Positions 10,862-22,797 of a stretch of DNA of 64,000 nucleotides are shown one piece after another; the first letter of the stretch is position 1, and the number at the start of each line of letters is the position of its first letter. Source of the stretch: Cheiracanthium punctorium (Eukaryota > Arthropoda > Arachnida > Araneae > Cheiracanthiidae). Under the pieces are notes generated by a model that was not told the origin of the DNA, did no database searches, and saw nothing but the letters and a program-made list of their open reading frames with translations. The stretch lies in the NCBI GenBank assembly GCA_038373885.1, contig JAWZYV010019509.1, positions 347,901 through 411,900 on the forward strand. The letters run 5' to 3'. A program made the position numbers and the translations under genes.

Positions 10862-11909
10862 CAGGGTGTCTAGTCTACCAGTCATGAAAATCATGAATGT
10901 CACAAAAATGTCACGATTTTGGACAATGAGTCATGAAAATCACGAAAATGTCCTGAATTTTTGTACGATGTCACGATTTTTTCTTCCCACAACCTAGTCT
11001 ATAGTTGTAGGGAAGGAGAAAAAAACTGTCTTGCAATCTCATTGTCGCGGCAGTTTTTCTTGCTGATTAGGATAGTTACATTTCATTCTCTTATGACTAT
11101 TTTCGGTGAGAGAAAAAACATTCTCAGAACAAAATTTCTCTCCTTAACCCTTTCTCATTGGTTGTTGTTGCTGTTATTGGCCCAACTCCAGGCAAGGTAG
11201 TCGGAGCTTCTGGCTACGGACACTCTCTCATTGGTATTACCAGAGAAACACCTTTTTACTTCCTCCCTCATCAGTAGTAGGGAATTTTCTGTTCAAATGA
11301 GAATTCAAGCCACATTCAGAATAAAATTCATGTTCAACTATTTCCCCTTTGAGTAGGGAATGACGGAGACTTGACTGGACATCAGCAATGGGATGTTCGG
11401 CTTTTTGAGAATCGTCTAGAATTCAAGCCTAGGCAAGCTGCAATACTTACCTTTTCCCCTTTACGTGTTAGCTTCTCGGCGAATTAAAATTTAAAACTAT
11501 GAGGAAGAACAATTATATATAAAAGATATCAGTGAGATATCTGCTTTACCTTCTTGGTTTCAGATCTGAGGGGGAAGAAAGTGAATGGTTTTTTAACTCT
11601 TTATTACTTAAACTTGAAAGATGCATTGTTTTTCACTGGGTTATTTAGAATTAATATAAATTACCTTAATCTGGTACTATAGATATGAGTTTTAAATATG
11701 TATAAAGTGTGAAGTTAATTTTTGTAAAACAACTAAATGTGACTATTAAGAGTAATTAATATTATTATATATATAGTTATAATATTATTATAATATGTTT
11801 AAAATTAGATACATTTCAAAAGCAACAAAATGGCGGTATGTCGTATTGTGTCATGGAAATTCCCTTGTGGTCATGAATTTTTTTTGTCTACACTCCGGTA
11901 GACACCCTG
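10862..11909. mobile_element. Non-autonomous DNA transposon, ~1.05 kb, CAGGGTGTCTA ends
   Basis: Terminal inverted repeats begin CAGGGTGTCTA at 10862 and end TAGACACCCTG at 11909. Further in, both ends contain GTCATGAAAATC/GTCATGGAAATT-type motifs. The flanks share a direct GATGAA (10856-10861 and 11910-11915). The interior is AT-rich with some GC-richer DNA and no recognisable transposase; the open frame at 10961-11200 has no family similarity. The CAGGG start resembles hAT ends, but the visible duplication is 6 bp rather than the 8 bp expected for hAT, so the superfamily is left open. Confidence 0.75.
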
Positions 11910-12191
11910 GATGAAGAGGGTGTATGCATACCAGATAGAAATTCCATTGTTCATAAAATTGTAGTATTGTCATTCTTTCTGTGGTAGCAAGTTTATAAGG
12001 TAGCTAGTACCATCTGCCTCTAAGTTAATTATGATCTGTTGTGGTGAAGTTTCTCACATTTCTTAAATCTCGACGTCAAAAAGCAATTCATTGAAGATTC
12101 GGATTGATTTAAATTTGGAAAATTAAGCACAGCTCTATCTCATATTGTTCAAAGGGAAAATGCCACAGTGTACGTTAACAACACTGAGAAA

Positions 12192-12411
12192 GCCCCACCA
12201 GTGGCACAGTACATAGCACTCTGAACTGGGAGACGGAAGGTGCCTGGTTCAGAACTAAGATGTGGCAACCAAACCAACCGTTCAGAGTTTTCCATGGTTT
12301 CCTCTGAAACTTCGTATAAATAGGCATAGGACCTCCTTAGAAAGATGCCCATGGAGGGCACCCCACCCATCAGTGTAGAGACCACATGTAGCTAATTGTC
12401 CGCAATCCCAT
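12192..12411 (+). mobile_element. tRNA-derived SINE (older copy)
   Basis: Starts GCCCCACCAGTGGCACAG and contains CTCTGAACTGGGAGACGG and GGTGCCTGGTTCAGAAC, a B box broken by an extra A. It is clearly the same family as the copy at 48405 (GGTGCCTGGTTCGAAAC). It is flanked by imperfect duplications AACAACACTGAGAAA (12177-12191) and AACAACATTGAAAAA (12412-12426). The damaged B box and imperfect duplications mark it as an older, probably silent insertion. Confidence 0.82.
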
Positions 12412-12858
12412 AACAACATTGAAAAAATAGCAAATGATCAGCATAAAGGTTATGATTTTTATTGCAAGGCAGTACAAATAATTTCTACTTATGAAGCTGT
12501 TATACTCCAGTAGTTTAGTAGTTCTGAGGGGAAAAAATTGTTAGTAAAGGTTTTATTGTTTTAGTAGCTTTAGTTATGTCCCAATATGACTGTCCTAGAT
12601 TTTCCTCCGCCGCAAGGTAAATATATTCTCCTACGTTGAAAAATTGCTAACCAAAAATGGTGTTTTTGTGGTTTTCCTGAAATTTCTCAAAAGCAGCTCA
12701 AAACATTAGCAGATATATATTTTCAAAGTTGTAGAGCAGGTATGGGCAACCTTTGGAAAGTTGTGCATGAAACTTTAGGATGTTAGCAGAGTCATGGGCT
12801 AAATTTTAGGATGTTAGCGAAGTGGCAGGCTGTATAATAGGGTGTATTTGGAAAATCA

Positions 12859-15393
12859 AACTTTCAAGTTGATAAAAAGTTGTCACTGTCATCACATACC
12901 TACCCAAAAAAAATTTTTTTTGAAATCGAAAAGTATTTAGGTCTCCCGGAATGACCCTGAAGTTGTCAGTTTTTTAGTCAAAACGATTTTTTTAAGCATT
13001 TTTTTATAAAGTATGTATAAATAAAAATTAAATATTAACAGCAAAAATGGACAATTTAAGATAGAATCTATCAATAAAAAAATGCGTTGCGACTGAAATT
13101 GAACATTTAGATCTCCCGGAATCGTAATGAAAACAATTTTTTGTCGACTAGCCGTATTTAAGAAATGTTGAAGAATCTTTCAGATTTTCAATCATTGTAT
13201 TTATAATACAGACACTGCAGTACAGCGTTCCGAAATAGCAAGAATATTTTTGTAGGCAAATATGGGGCTCGGATTTCAAAATTATAAAACTGTAGCTCCC
13301 CCATGACTTTGGAGATAAGGGAAGTGCAAGACCATCACGTGATTACTTCTCTCTCCTTCATTCACCCTTCCTTTCTTTGTCAGTTTGCTCTTAACATTTT
13401 TTATGTGCGAAGCGTCCATTTAGTAAGCATTTATGATTTGTGATTGAGTTCAATTTGGTTTTGTTGTTTTACCATAATGAGTAAAAAAACTCATTCTGCA
13501 TCCAACAAGGAAAACCACTGACGATCCAATTGTCGGCCAACCTCTAGATATAAGTGATAGCAATGTTTTACCTACTAAAATTCATGTACTGCGTTATTTT
13601 GAATAGGTAAGAAATCAGTTGAAGTCTTTAGGATGTCATCAACCGAAGAAAAAGGTAGTTGCAATGCGAGTGGTCCGTAAGCAACAAGAAATATGGAAGA
13701 AGGCTTCTATTCCTGTTTCATCTGTAAACAACATTGTTTTTATGATTTTAAAACTGCACGAGAGATCTGAAAAGATAAAAAAGTCATCAGGGAGGGTGTA
13801 ATGCAAAAAATTCCAAGAGCTTTAAAACGTCCATTGAAAAGTTCAAATCTGACATTGTAAATAATCTTTTTGAAATTTGTTCATGCAAATGTAGAGATTT
13901 AGAGAAATTTTTGTGTCCAGTGCAAAGGAAGGTTCCACAACTGGAACACAAGTTCTTGAAGGACCAACGAAACCTGAGGCTTATGGTTATACGAGGAATT
14001 GACACATTAGAGAGTAAAAAAAATCGAGAAAGTGCTGAAAGAAAGGAAAAGTCCATACAATTCGAGTTAAACAGAAGTCTCCAATCAACAAATATCCCTA
14101 CTTTATGGCATGAAGGCACTGTTAGTGACACTGACAGCGATTCCATTCAACAGTATTCAAGTGATGAAAGTGTTTTAGCTCTAAAAAATAAAATACCAGA
14201 AAATAAAAAGGAAAATTCAAGCATTTCAGTAAAGCAAGTCCTTCCAGTAGATCTGCCATCATTTTCCAGAGCATGTGATCACAGAGCAATTTCCAATAGA
14301 GTGGGAGCGCAACTAGCAAGTGCTCTTTTACAGGATTTAAAAGTTGTGACACCCGAAAATCAGATGGCAGTAATTGATAAATCGAAAATTTCTCGCGAAA
14401 GAGTAAAGTACCGTGAAAGTATTGCTTCAACTTGTACCTCAGAAATAATTTCTCTCTATTTTGATGGTCGGAAAGATGAAATTATAGTAAAAAAAAATGT
14501 ATGTGGTAAATCTGTCTGGTAAACTATACAAGAAGAACACATATCTTTGGTTGAAGAACCAGGTTCAATATATCTTGGTCATGTAACTCCAGAGAGTGGT
14601 TCTGGGAAAGACATAGTATCATCAATAATGAAACACATGGAATGTAACTGCATTGATGTGTCAACTATCAAAGCTCTTGGATGTGATGGTATGGCCACAA
14701 ACACTGGAGTTTCTAATGGATCAGGTTGCAGGTTGGAAAAGCTACTTGCGTTCATGATGCACTCCCTACAATTATCAAAATAAATAGACAGTGAAATCAA
14801 GATTTATTTTGAATAACCTTTACATATTCAATATTTTTTATTTGTAACCTTTATGTGTTTTTTTTTTATCTTTTCTAACCTTTTTCATCTAAAAATCACA
14901 CTTTCTGAGTTTTAATTTTAATATATTTTTGTTCCTCTAAAATTTTTTTCTAATGTGTAATTATTTCTAATGTCACCCACCCCCCTTCCCCCCCAGAATA
15001 AAAAAGAAACTGAGAAACTAATAAACTAATGAAAAATTAATATGCATTTTATTTGCACTGTTGCTAGAAGTTTACCTATGTAAAATATCGCCTGGAAATT
15101 TTTGAATATTTGATAAAATAGCAAGGTTTTTCAAATTAGATTCTGGCAGACTAATATAGTTAATGGTACAAATGAAATTTTTAAAAGTCTGTTGTCTTTC
15201 TAAACTTCAAATTTTTGTACTTGAAAAAAAAAAAATTATATTCATGTATTTATATATTTTTAAAAATACACATTTTGGGTCAAAAGTTGAATTTCAAGTT
15301 TATTCCGGGAAACCTAAATATTTTTCAATTTCAAAAAATTTTTTTTTGGTAGGTATGTGATGACAGTGACAACTTTTTATCAATTTGAAAGTT
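12859..15393 (+). mobile_element. DNA transposon with ~95-bp terminal inverted repeats, 2.5 kb
   Basis: The left end (12859-12960) reads AACTTTCAAGTTGATAAAAA, then GTTGTCACTGTCATCACATA and CCTACC. The right end (15290-15393) is its reverse complement with a few changes. Both arms continue through a long A/T run and a TTTAGGT(C/T)TCCCGGAAT block. Between them is a broken transposase-like gene (13477-14783). No clear target duplication is visible because the right flank is a poly(A) run. The element sits in sense orientation inside a host intron. Confidence 0.82.
13477..14783 (+). pseudogene. Unclassified transposase-like gene, frameshifted and truncated
   Basis: The coding relic starts at ATG 13477 (MSKKTHSASNKENH) and runs through three or more frames. 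A good stretch at about 13820-14519 includes a Cys cluster (FEICSCKCRDLEKFLCPVQR), then KVPQLEHKFLKDQRNLR and IISLYFDGRKDEIIVKK. An in-frame TAA at 14520-14522 interrupts it. After this the same frame continues with EEHISLVEEPGSIYLGHVTP and IKALGCDGMATNTGVSNG before ending early at 14783. The YFDGRKD and GCDGxxxNTG blocks look like the first and second acidic sites of an RNase H-like fold. The layout is familiar from repeated uncharacterised arthropod proteins, but I cannot name the superfamily. The C-terminal third is missing. Confidence 0.6.
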
Positions 15394-16578
15394 AAAAAAA
15401 AATAATAAAATATAAATATAATATAAATATAATAAAAATAAAAAAAAATAATAAATAATAAAAACTAAAAAAAAATAATTTATGTAATATGGGATAGAGG
15501 GCAACTTCATAGACTGAGGTACTGCCACATGCTGATCACAAAGAGTGATACTGGTGTAGCGCGCCTCCTATATTGATTTCTAAGACCTATTTATATTTTG
15601 TGAAAGTGGCAATCCCGCTCTGTTCCATCTCGATAAAAGTTGACGTAAATAAAGTTTGATGTTCATTACCTTCTATTATAGAGTTTGTTGATCTTTAGAA
15701 ACCTTTAATCACTTAAATAAATAAAAGTTAAAATTCGATTATTTTATAATACCCTAGATTGGCGACAACCAGACTAGCATTGATTTAACAAAATGGCCAT
15801 CGTTGATAAAAATAAAAGTGATGCTTCATCAGTGAACATCGCTAGGATTAGCATTAGAACTGTGGCATTTTGGAAACCGGACCCCCTGGGTACGGCCTTG
15901 TTAATAATATTCAAAGTGTGTTTTAGTTATTTAATAAATACCATTTTGTAAAAAACATTTATAGATGTGTGTTTTTGGTTAAATTGAAATTATAAAAACA
16001 TGATGCACGTAAAGGTTGTTTTTTAATTTCTACCAGCATTATTGAATTGCTCTGCAAAAATCCAAAATGCTACTCTAAAGCCCTACAGGTGCTCCTCAAA
16101 CTGTTCCTCCTAGATTGGTAACCCTGCACCATTAATAAATGCTCAAAACCTAGCAAATAAGTTTTCGAATTATTTGTAAATTTTGAAATACCCATTTCTA
16201 TTGTTGAATTTGCTGTTTTTTCATGAAAAGTGCCACATGATGATCATTTTTTAACTATTTTTTTTTTTTCAAAATTCCTTGAGCACATCTCATGTAGTCT
16301 ATATACCAAATATGGTAACTATCTGTTCACCGATACCATTTTTTCCCAGTAAAAATGAGTTTCTTTACCATATCCTGGTAAAAAACCGTACCTGATAAAA
16401 ATCAAATAAATTACTTGCAAATTCTGTAATAGAAATTTTAATTCTGTTGGTTGGTTGTACTAGAATTTGAATTAACTATATGTACCTCTCATTTAGTTTC
16501 TACTAACTGTTATGATTAATTATCATTAGTCAAAATCTTTTATCGTTGAAAGTTTATATAGATTTTTATCGTGTTTAG

Positions 16579-16692
16579 AATGAAAAGCGGAAGATGTTAA
16601 TGGAGCATGAAACATCTAAATTAAAGCAATTAGAAGAGCAGCATGCAATTGAATTCCTAGAGTGGAAAACTAGTTTAACACCCCGTAAACAG
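16579..16692 (+). CDS. SLK: SLK/STK10-like Ste20 kinase, exon 4 of 5 visible
   Basis: This exon is 114 bases, 38 codons, from acceptor GTTTAG to donor GTAATT. It encodes NEKRKMLMEHETSKLKQLEE then QHAIEFLEWKTSLTPRKQ. The blocks NEKxxxLxEHET, KLKxLxExH and the LxPRK(K/Q) end are very characteristic of the second PKK repeat in SLK/STK10, where the human proteins also read an EHET and a LRPRKK motif at this point. This is the strongest single piece of evidence for the gene identity. Confidence 0.93.
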
Positions 16693-16767
16693 GTAATTGA
16701 ACCGTTATATATTTATGAAAGTTTTTTTTTTTCCCTGTTATTTACATGGACTTTTTTATTTTTCTAG

Positions 16768-16893
16768 GAGTTAGAGGATGAATTTATTTTGCAAAATGAA
16801 GAGCTGGAAAAACTTTTGAAAGAACGTTTAAATGAAAGCTATGTTCCTCCATGTCTTTTCAAGTCAGACTCTTCCTTTCAAATGGCTGCATGA
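16768..16893 (+). CDS. SLK: SLK/STK10-like Ste20 kinase, terminal exon with stop
   Basis: Follows a short 75-bp intron (16693-16767, acceptor TTTCTAG). It encodes 41 residues, ELEDEFILQNEELEKLLKER then LNESYVPPCLFKSDSSFQMA and a final Ala, then TGA at 16891-16893. The (T/E)LE(E/D)EF start matches the segment that follows RPRKK in homologues; after it the coiled coil ends and a short non-conserved tail follows, as in the family. About 228 C-terminal residues are encoded by the five visible exons. No downstream coding exon is seen. Confidence 0.9.
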   Translation, partial: ELEDEFILQNEELEKLLKERLNESYVPPCLFKSDSSFQMAA

Positions 16894-17799
16894 AATTTAT
16901 ACAATATGATGGTGTTGGGTTATGATCCACATGTGCCTTCTGTGCAGTGCCAATATATTGAAGGTGTTTGAAAACAAAAGTATGGTGTCGATAGGGTTTA
17001 AAAATTGAAATTTTGTGATGTATTTTTGAGGGAATTTTTTTTTGTTTCGGTCTATTCATCTGTGATATATTTGTTGCAGCAGTTAGATCTTTATTTTCTT
17101 TAGTGTAACTTAATAGTTTTATTTGTAGCATATATATTAAATGCTAAAACCAATACTTTAAACCAGTAATTCATTGATATTAGAAAAATATATCAAAAGA
17201 CTATTTTTAAAATTTGATATAGTAGACTTTAGAAGTATATTGCTTAAAAATGTGTTTTCATAAAAGTGCCTTTATGTCTAACCACTTGCAAATTCAAAGT
17301 TTCTAATGTTCCGTCCTAGTTATTAAAGTAAAATTTCATACATTTTACATTCCCTCTACATATCCTATTTCGTATAACTTTAGTCTATAAGCTTTAAGCC
17401 GTTAGCTTTGCTTCAAATTTGATAGAATAAACTACAGAAGTAAAATATACTTTAATATTAAAAGTTTGTTGGAATATAATTTAAAAGAGCTCATTATACA
17501 TTCTTAAAAATGTAAAACGCTATTTTGATTAATTTTATGTAATTGAAACAATTACATATTGATTTCTCTCCTAAAATGCATTTGTGTGACATTCAAAATT
17601 AAAGTTGACATCTTTGTATGAAGAAATACTTTTTTTGACAAAAGTCTTACCGTGCTTGTTATTTTTAAATTTAAGTTATAGTTGAATATTTTCATTTCAA
17701 TTTAATATTACACTTCTTTCTGAATTCTTTTTACTTTTATTGATTTTTTAGTTTTAAGGACCTTTAATCCTGTAACTTAGTAAATGCTTCGTAATATTA

Positions 17800-17802
<3 letters not shown>

Positions 17803-17860
<58 letters not shown>
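17803..17860. repeat. (AT)29 microsatellite
   Basis: Uninterrupted AT dinucleotides for 58 bases, downstream of the SLK-like stop codon. Confidence 0.97.
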
Positions 17861-17862
<2 letters not shown>

Positions 17863-20800
17863 CTGAAAAGAACTTTAAAAAGATTAAGATACATTGCAGT
17901 TTTGATTAAGTTAGGCAACATGCTGTATACTTAAAAATTATAAATTTGATAAGATAAATAGCAATGGACATTAACATAATAATTCTTAGTCTGACAAAAT
18001 ATACTTTCTTGCATTTTAAATGGACTTGTTGAAAGAGAGAAGGAATACAACATCATATTGCAAAAGTCATATTGTTGCTTTCTAATCAGAAAACTGTTCA
18101 GCATAAAGTATAGAAAGAGAGAGGGTAGAGGATCTTTAGATAGCTATAATTGTTCAAGATTTTTTGGCCATTTATAAAGAATGGACTTAAACCATCACAA
18201 TGTTTGTTGTTTGTACTCTAATCCTTTTAAAATCAGTGGTTTTAGTGTATAGCTACACACTTCAATAGTCTTATTATTTAACTACATACTTCCAACATTT
18301 TCACTATTAATAGTAAAAATTCATTTATTGAATTTGCCTGTCTTTCTTTTATAATTAATAAATTTTATTTTCACAAAAGTCTTAAGGATGACAAAGGATG
18401 AGTGAACCATTCACATATTTATACTTTTTTGAAAAAAAGTAAGAGTTACTGGTAGCCTGACAGTAGAAAAATGATATGGCTTTATTGGAAACTAGCAGAC
18501 TGTGATAAGCATCCTACCACCTGCTCAGTGAAAATAGCTGTCCAGGTTTTGAGGTCTTAAACTCTGGGAATATTCATTCAAGGCATATTTCTGCTTTGCA
18601 GGTAGCTCTTATACAGTTTTCCTTGTTACTAGTAAGGCAACCAAATAACGTATTCTCAAATGCATTGTATGTTAAATTGTAAAATCTAATCATCAAATAT
18701 TTTTAAAAATGCATTAGAAACTAGAAATAACACTCTCACGGTATTGAAAACAATTATGTTTTATAGCTCATGTGTGTTATAAACAAATCAATTTTTGTAA
18801 CATTCTATAAATTAGACCTAAACTGTATTCAGGGTTTTGCATATGTTATATCTTAAGTTTATAACTGGTGCACATTGCAGTATCATTGGTCACAAAAGAA
18901 CTGTAAACCCGATATTTGAACCCTTAACAGCCTATCTGCTCAACCAATGTAAAGTAATTTTCAGATATTTTGATGTTTGAAGGTACATACTCAAGATTGT
19001 AACTATTTAAAACAATGGTGCTCTCATAGTTATAGTGAAAAAATTTCAAGAAGCAACACCCAGTTTTTGCTTCAGCATTCATCAGCATATTGAAAAACCA
19101 TAAATGGCATTAGAACATTACATTTATGACAAAAACTCGGGTCATAAAATATTTGGAAAAAAGCATTATAACAAATCATTAAAAAATTTTCAAATATGCC
19201 TATCATCGTAGACTTGCTTCTATGGTGTATTCCTGTGAAATATGAAAAATATGTCAATGTACTTCCTTTCTGTTATTCATCCATTACAATGGTCTTTGTG
19301 AATGTTTTATGATGATTAATTTTCATGAACCTTTACTACACTATTTAGGATTTTTCAATGTGCCGATCAATTTGTCTCAAAAAGTAGGTGTTGCCATTCC
19401 AAAATTCAAAGTTTTTTCACTATTACCGCAACTGTGAGAGCTCTATTATTTTAAATAATCACAATCTTGAGCACATACTTTCAAGTAGCAATCACAAGAT
19501 TCTTTTTATATATGTATGTATACACTGGATTCTCTTTTTACACAGTGAATATGTTTTGCACAACATTCTTTACTAAAAAAAAATAGTATACTAAGTTAAA
19601 GATAAATGATGGATAAGTTTCCTTGTATAAAAAGAATTTCACTACTTTCAAAACAAAGATTTTTCATTATCAGGCAATAGAGGTCTCTTTTTACGCATAT
19701 TTGGTATGGCCTTGCTTTCATCACTTGAGATATCCAGTCTGTGTAAAAAAAATTTCTACATTTCTGTGCCCACCACTTAATGAAACCAGCAGCATAGTAA
19801 TATCACCATCGTTGCTTAGTAAAATTGAAACCTGTAAATGCTTGAAAATAAAAATTGAAGATGGTGGAGGAGGATTGGGGAGAAAATGCACACAGCAACG
19901 CACTATCTCTCTCTGCTGAAGCCTTCACACCTAGAGTATTGTGATTAGTTTATATTATAAATTTTGAATGAATATTTAACCAATAATCAATTAGAAATTA
20001 ATTAATTTTATTTATTAATACTATTAACTGTCTCATTTTATAATTTCTCTCTGAGTTTGGGGAGGAGGCAGTGGGTGACATGGGTTCAAATGATGCTCAC
20101 TGCACATAATCATCTGCTTATTAAAATCAATTTAGCTCAAAACGAATATGATTTTATGAAGCAGCAGGTACTGCATATCTCTGTCTCTCTCTCTTTTTTT
20201 TGTGTGTGATTTCTTTGTATAACTTGATATCAATTCATGTAAGCTATGCCTCATGTTAATTCATAACTGTATAAAAGAGAATCCATTATATACAAATATA
20301 TATATAAATGTCTGTATTTGTGCATATTATTGCTATATCAATGGTTGTTACTCAATTGTTATGTTTTTAATTAAAAGTGAGGTTTCATTTTAATTAAGAT
20401 TTATGCAAAAATATACATAAGTTTTAAGTTGAATACACTATAAGTCATACTTTGCTGTCATGTTTGTTCCTTTAAGTTTTATGATACACTTTCTAGTACT
20501 AGAACAATTTAAATATTTTATTTATATTACCTGCTGCGACATATTGTTAAAAGCCTCTAAATTATTTTCTTTATTTACCAGAAAATGTGGATGCCTCATT
20601 TATCCTTGTGAATACTGTACCATATCTATGTTTGTATATATGATTAACATTTTCTTTGTGAATTTTTGTATATTTTTTATCATTTTTGATTTTATAAATG
20701 CCATGAAAAATGAAACTAAATGTTATCATAATATTACACCTTGGTTGTGTTTCTGAAATTGTAAAACTCATCCACTAATGTTTCATTCTTATATCACGTT

Positions 20801-22634
20801 TTAGAATATTTTAATTTTTTAACAATTTTTGTGTATGATAAGCATTTTAATAGATGTCCAATAAAGCCAAAAAATATGTCTTAAATAACAAGCATAGAAG
20901 CTAAATATCTTTTCTTTAATGTCTTACACTTAAATTTTTGGATCTGTCCATTGACATTTTAAAGCTAATTTTTAAAAACCATTTCTAATTAAAGAAAAAT
21001 TATTTATTTATTTATTAACTATTTGTCTGTAATGTTATTTTATTAATGTTCTTTTTGCTTTCTGTGTCATGATGGGAATGGAAATAGTAGAAATCTGTTC
21101 TAATTAAAAACACTGAAGTTTCATCAGTTCTAGAGCTTATAAAAACAAATTTTTATAGGAGTAGGACTCAAAAACTGCAGAACATAACCTAAATTTCAAT
21201 TTAGAGAAGATATGTAATTTTATGCATTTAATTTTTAATTTTATCATTTTTGTTTCGATCTATTTTTATCCAATTAGCTTGGCAATATCATGTAATGTGA
21301 CAATTGTGTCAAAGTTTATATGACGTAACTTTTTATAGAATGATTCTTTCATCATCATAACTGAATTTATTTTTATTTATTGGGGTTGTTGTAATTTTTC
21401 ATTTATCTAGTCTTCTTTTCTAGTTTTTAAACTAATGTATATGTTTGCATATATGTATATCCATATATACATAATTCTAACATGTTGCTTATCATTATAT
21501 ATTTTAAAATATCAAAAATGTAACTTGTTAGTTATTTTTAAATGCATAGAAAATCCAAATTTTTTACATCTATTTTAGTATCTCAAGTTTTGCAACTTTT
21601 GTATGCATACTAAATACTTTCAGTACATATATTGTAATTTTAGGAAGAAATACCATGGCATTTACCTGTTAAAATTTAAGATTTTTAGCAGTTGCTGTGT
21701 ATCTAACAGTGTTTGCTTACATGCACATATATTTTATTGGGTTATTGTGGTTTTTCATAAAAAGTAATTTAAAAAATCATCAAAATTATGTCACTGAAAG
21801 TATTGTTCATCTCTAGTCACTAATCATTATATCAATGTTTCATGGAGAAGAAATTAGTTTACTTAGTTTGATTTTTTTTTTCTATGAATTAAAAATAATC
21901 TCAAGAACAATTCTAATATTTGGGGAATTAGAATAGCACAAATTTGTACCTAAATTTTGATTATGGCATAATCTTTAAATCAGAGTTCAATTTTCAATAG
22001 TCAAATGGCATCAACCTTTGGTTGGTAACTTTGTATTTTCCACTCAAGTACTATCAATTAATTTATGGATCATAAGTTAGGAAAAACCTTTATTAAATCA
22101 GAAAAGGATAAATTTTCAAATTTTTAAAGTCTATAAGATTCCTTTCTCTCTCTTTTTTTTTTAGCATATTTGTCTAATGATGTGGATTTGTGTATCACAT
22201 AAACAAGCAAATTTATTACTTATAAGATGTAACACTCACATTTTACTGTAATTACTTAAAAAATAGTAAAATGTTGCTATTTCCTTCAAATAAAGAAAAT
22301 TTTTCAGAGACTAAAAAAATTTGAATTTTGGTAATTTTTTTGACTATCAGAACTGTTAGAATTGTCTTTCACTAAACCCAAACCATATCAAATGTGCAAG
22401 TGTAATTAAAAAAGGATTTGTTTTCTTTAACTCTTACTGACTTACATTCTGTAAAAATTTCTAACATTTTCTTCTGTAGAACCATCTAGTTGCTTACCAC
22501 CAAATGTGACAAGTATCACAAAAAAAAAGGGGGGGGGAATACACATTGTTAAAATTGTCAAAAATAGTCACCCTTATCTGTAACAAACGTTATGTTAAAA
22601 GTCTAAAATTGCAGTAGTGCTTTTGGCATGGCAA

Positions 22635-22797
22635 TCCTAGCCATCTTCAGGCATTGACTGCTGAAGTTTCTTCTTCCAGAGGAGTAATTCACAGCCTTCA
22701 TCCACTTTGAAGAGAAGCCTGTGAACTTTCTCAGAGGAATTACTCCTCCAAAAGAAGAAACTTAAGCAGTCAACACCTGATTATAGATGGCATCACT
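22635..22797. repeat. ~160-bp imperfect hairpin
   Basis: The left arm (about 22635-22690; GCATTGACTGCTGAAGTTTC then TTCTTCC and AGGAGTAATTC) pairs with the right arm (about 22737-22797; GAATTACTCCTC, AGAAGAAACTTAAGCAGTCA, AGATGGC). A smaller nested pair, CACAGCCTTC and GAGAAGCCTGTG, sits near the centre. The segment is an isolated fold in otherwise repeat-poor DNA, possibly a MITE or a transcribed hairpin. Confidence 0.75.

Larger units (their letters stand above)
10559..16578 (+). other. Intron of SLK-like gene, 6.0 kb, TE-rich
   Basis: Intron with consensus donor GTAAGT at 10559 and acceptor GTGTTTAG ending at 16578. It holds the ~1.05 kb element at 10862-11909, a SINE at 12192-12411 and the 2.5 kb element at 12859-15393. 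A lone hAT-like end lies near 12731 (GAGCAGGTATGGGCAACCT) and another near 15880-15904 (CCCCCTGGGTACGGCCTTG), each without a seen partner. From 15395 to 15480 the DNA is a simple A/T-rich tract. The rest, to 16578, shows no recognisable content. Confidence 0.85.

Noticed and set aside
13787..14430. Two minus-strand open frames of about 100-119 aa
   Set aside because: They are antisense shadows of the transposase-like relic on the plus strand, which has the recognisable motifs.
12731..15904. Single hAT element from GAGCAGGTATGGGCAACCT (12731) to CCCTGGGTACGGCCTTG (15904)
   Set aside because: The two ends are not inverted copies of each other and no shared flanking duplication is seen; treated as separate solo ends.
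19388..20756. Small genes downstream of the SLK-like gene (62-98 aa)
   Set aside because: AT-driven composition, no motifs, and position within the likely 3'UTR; open by chance.
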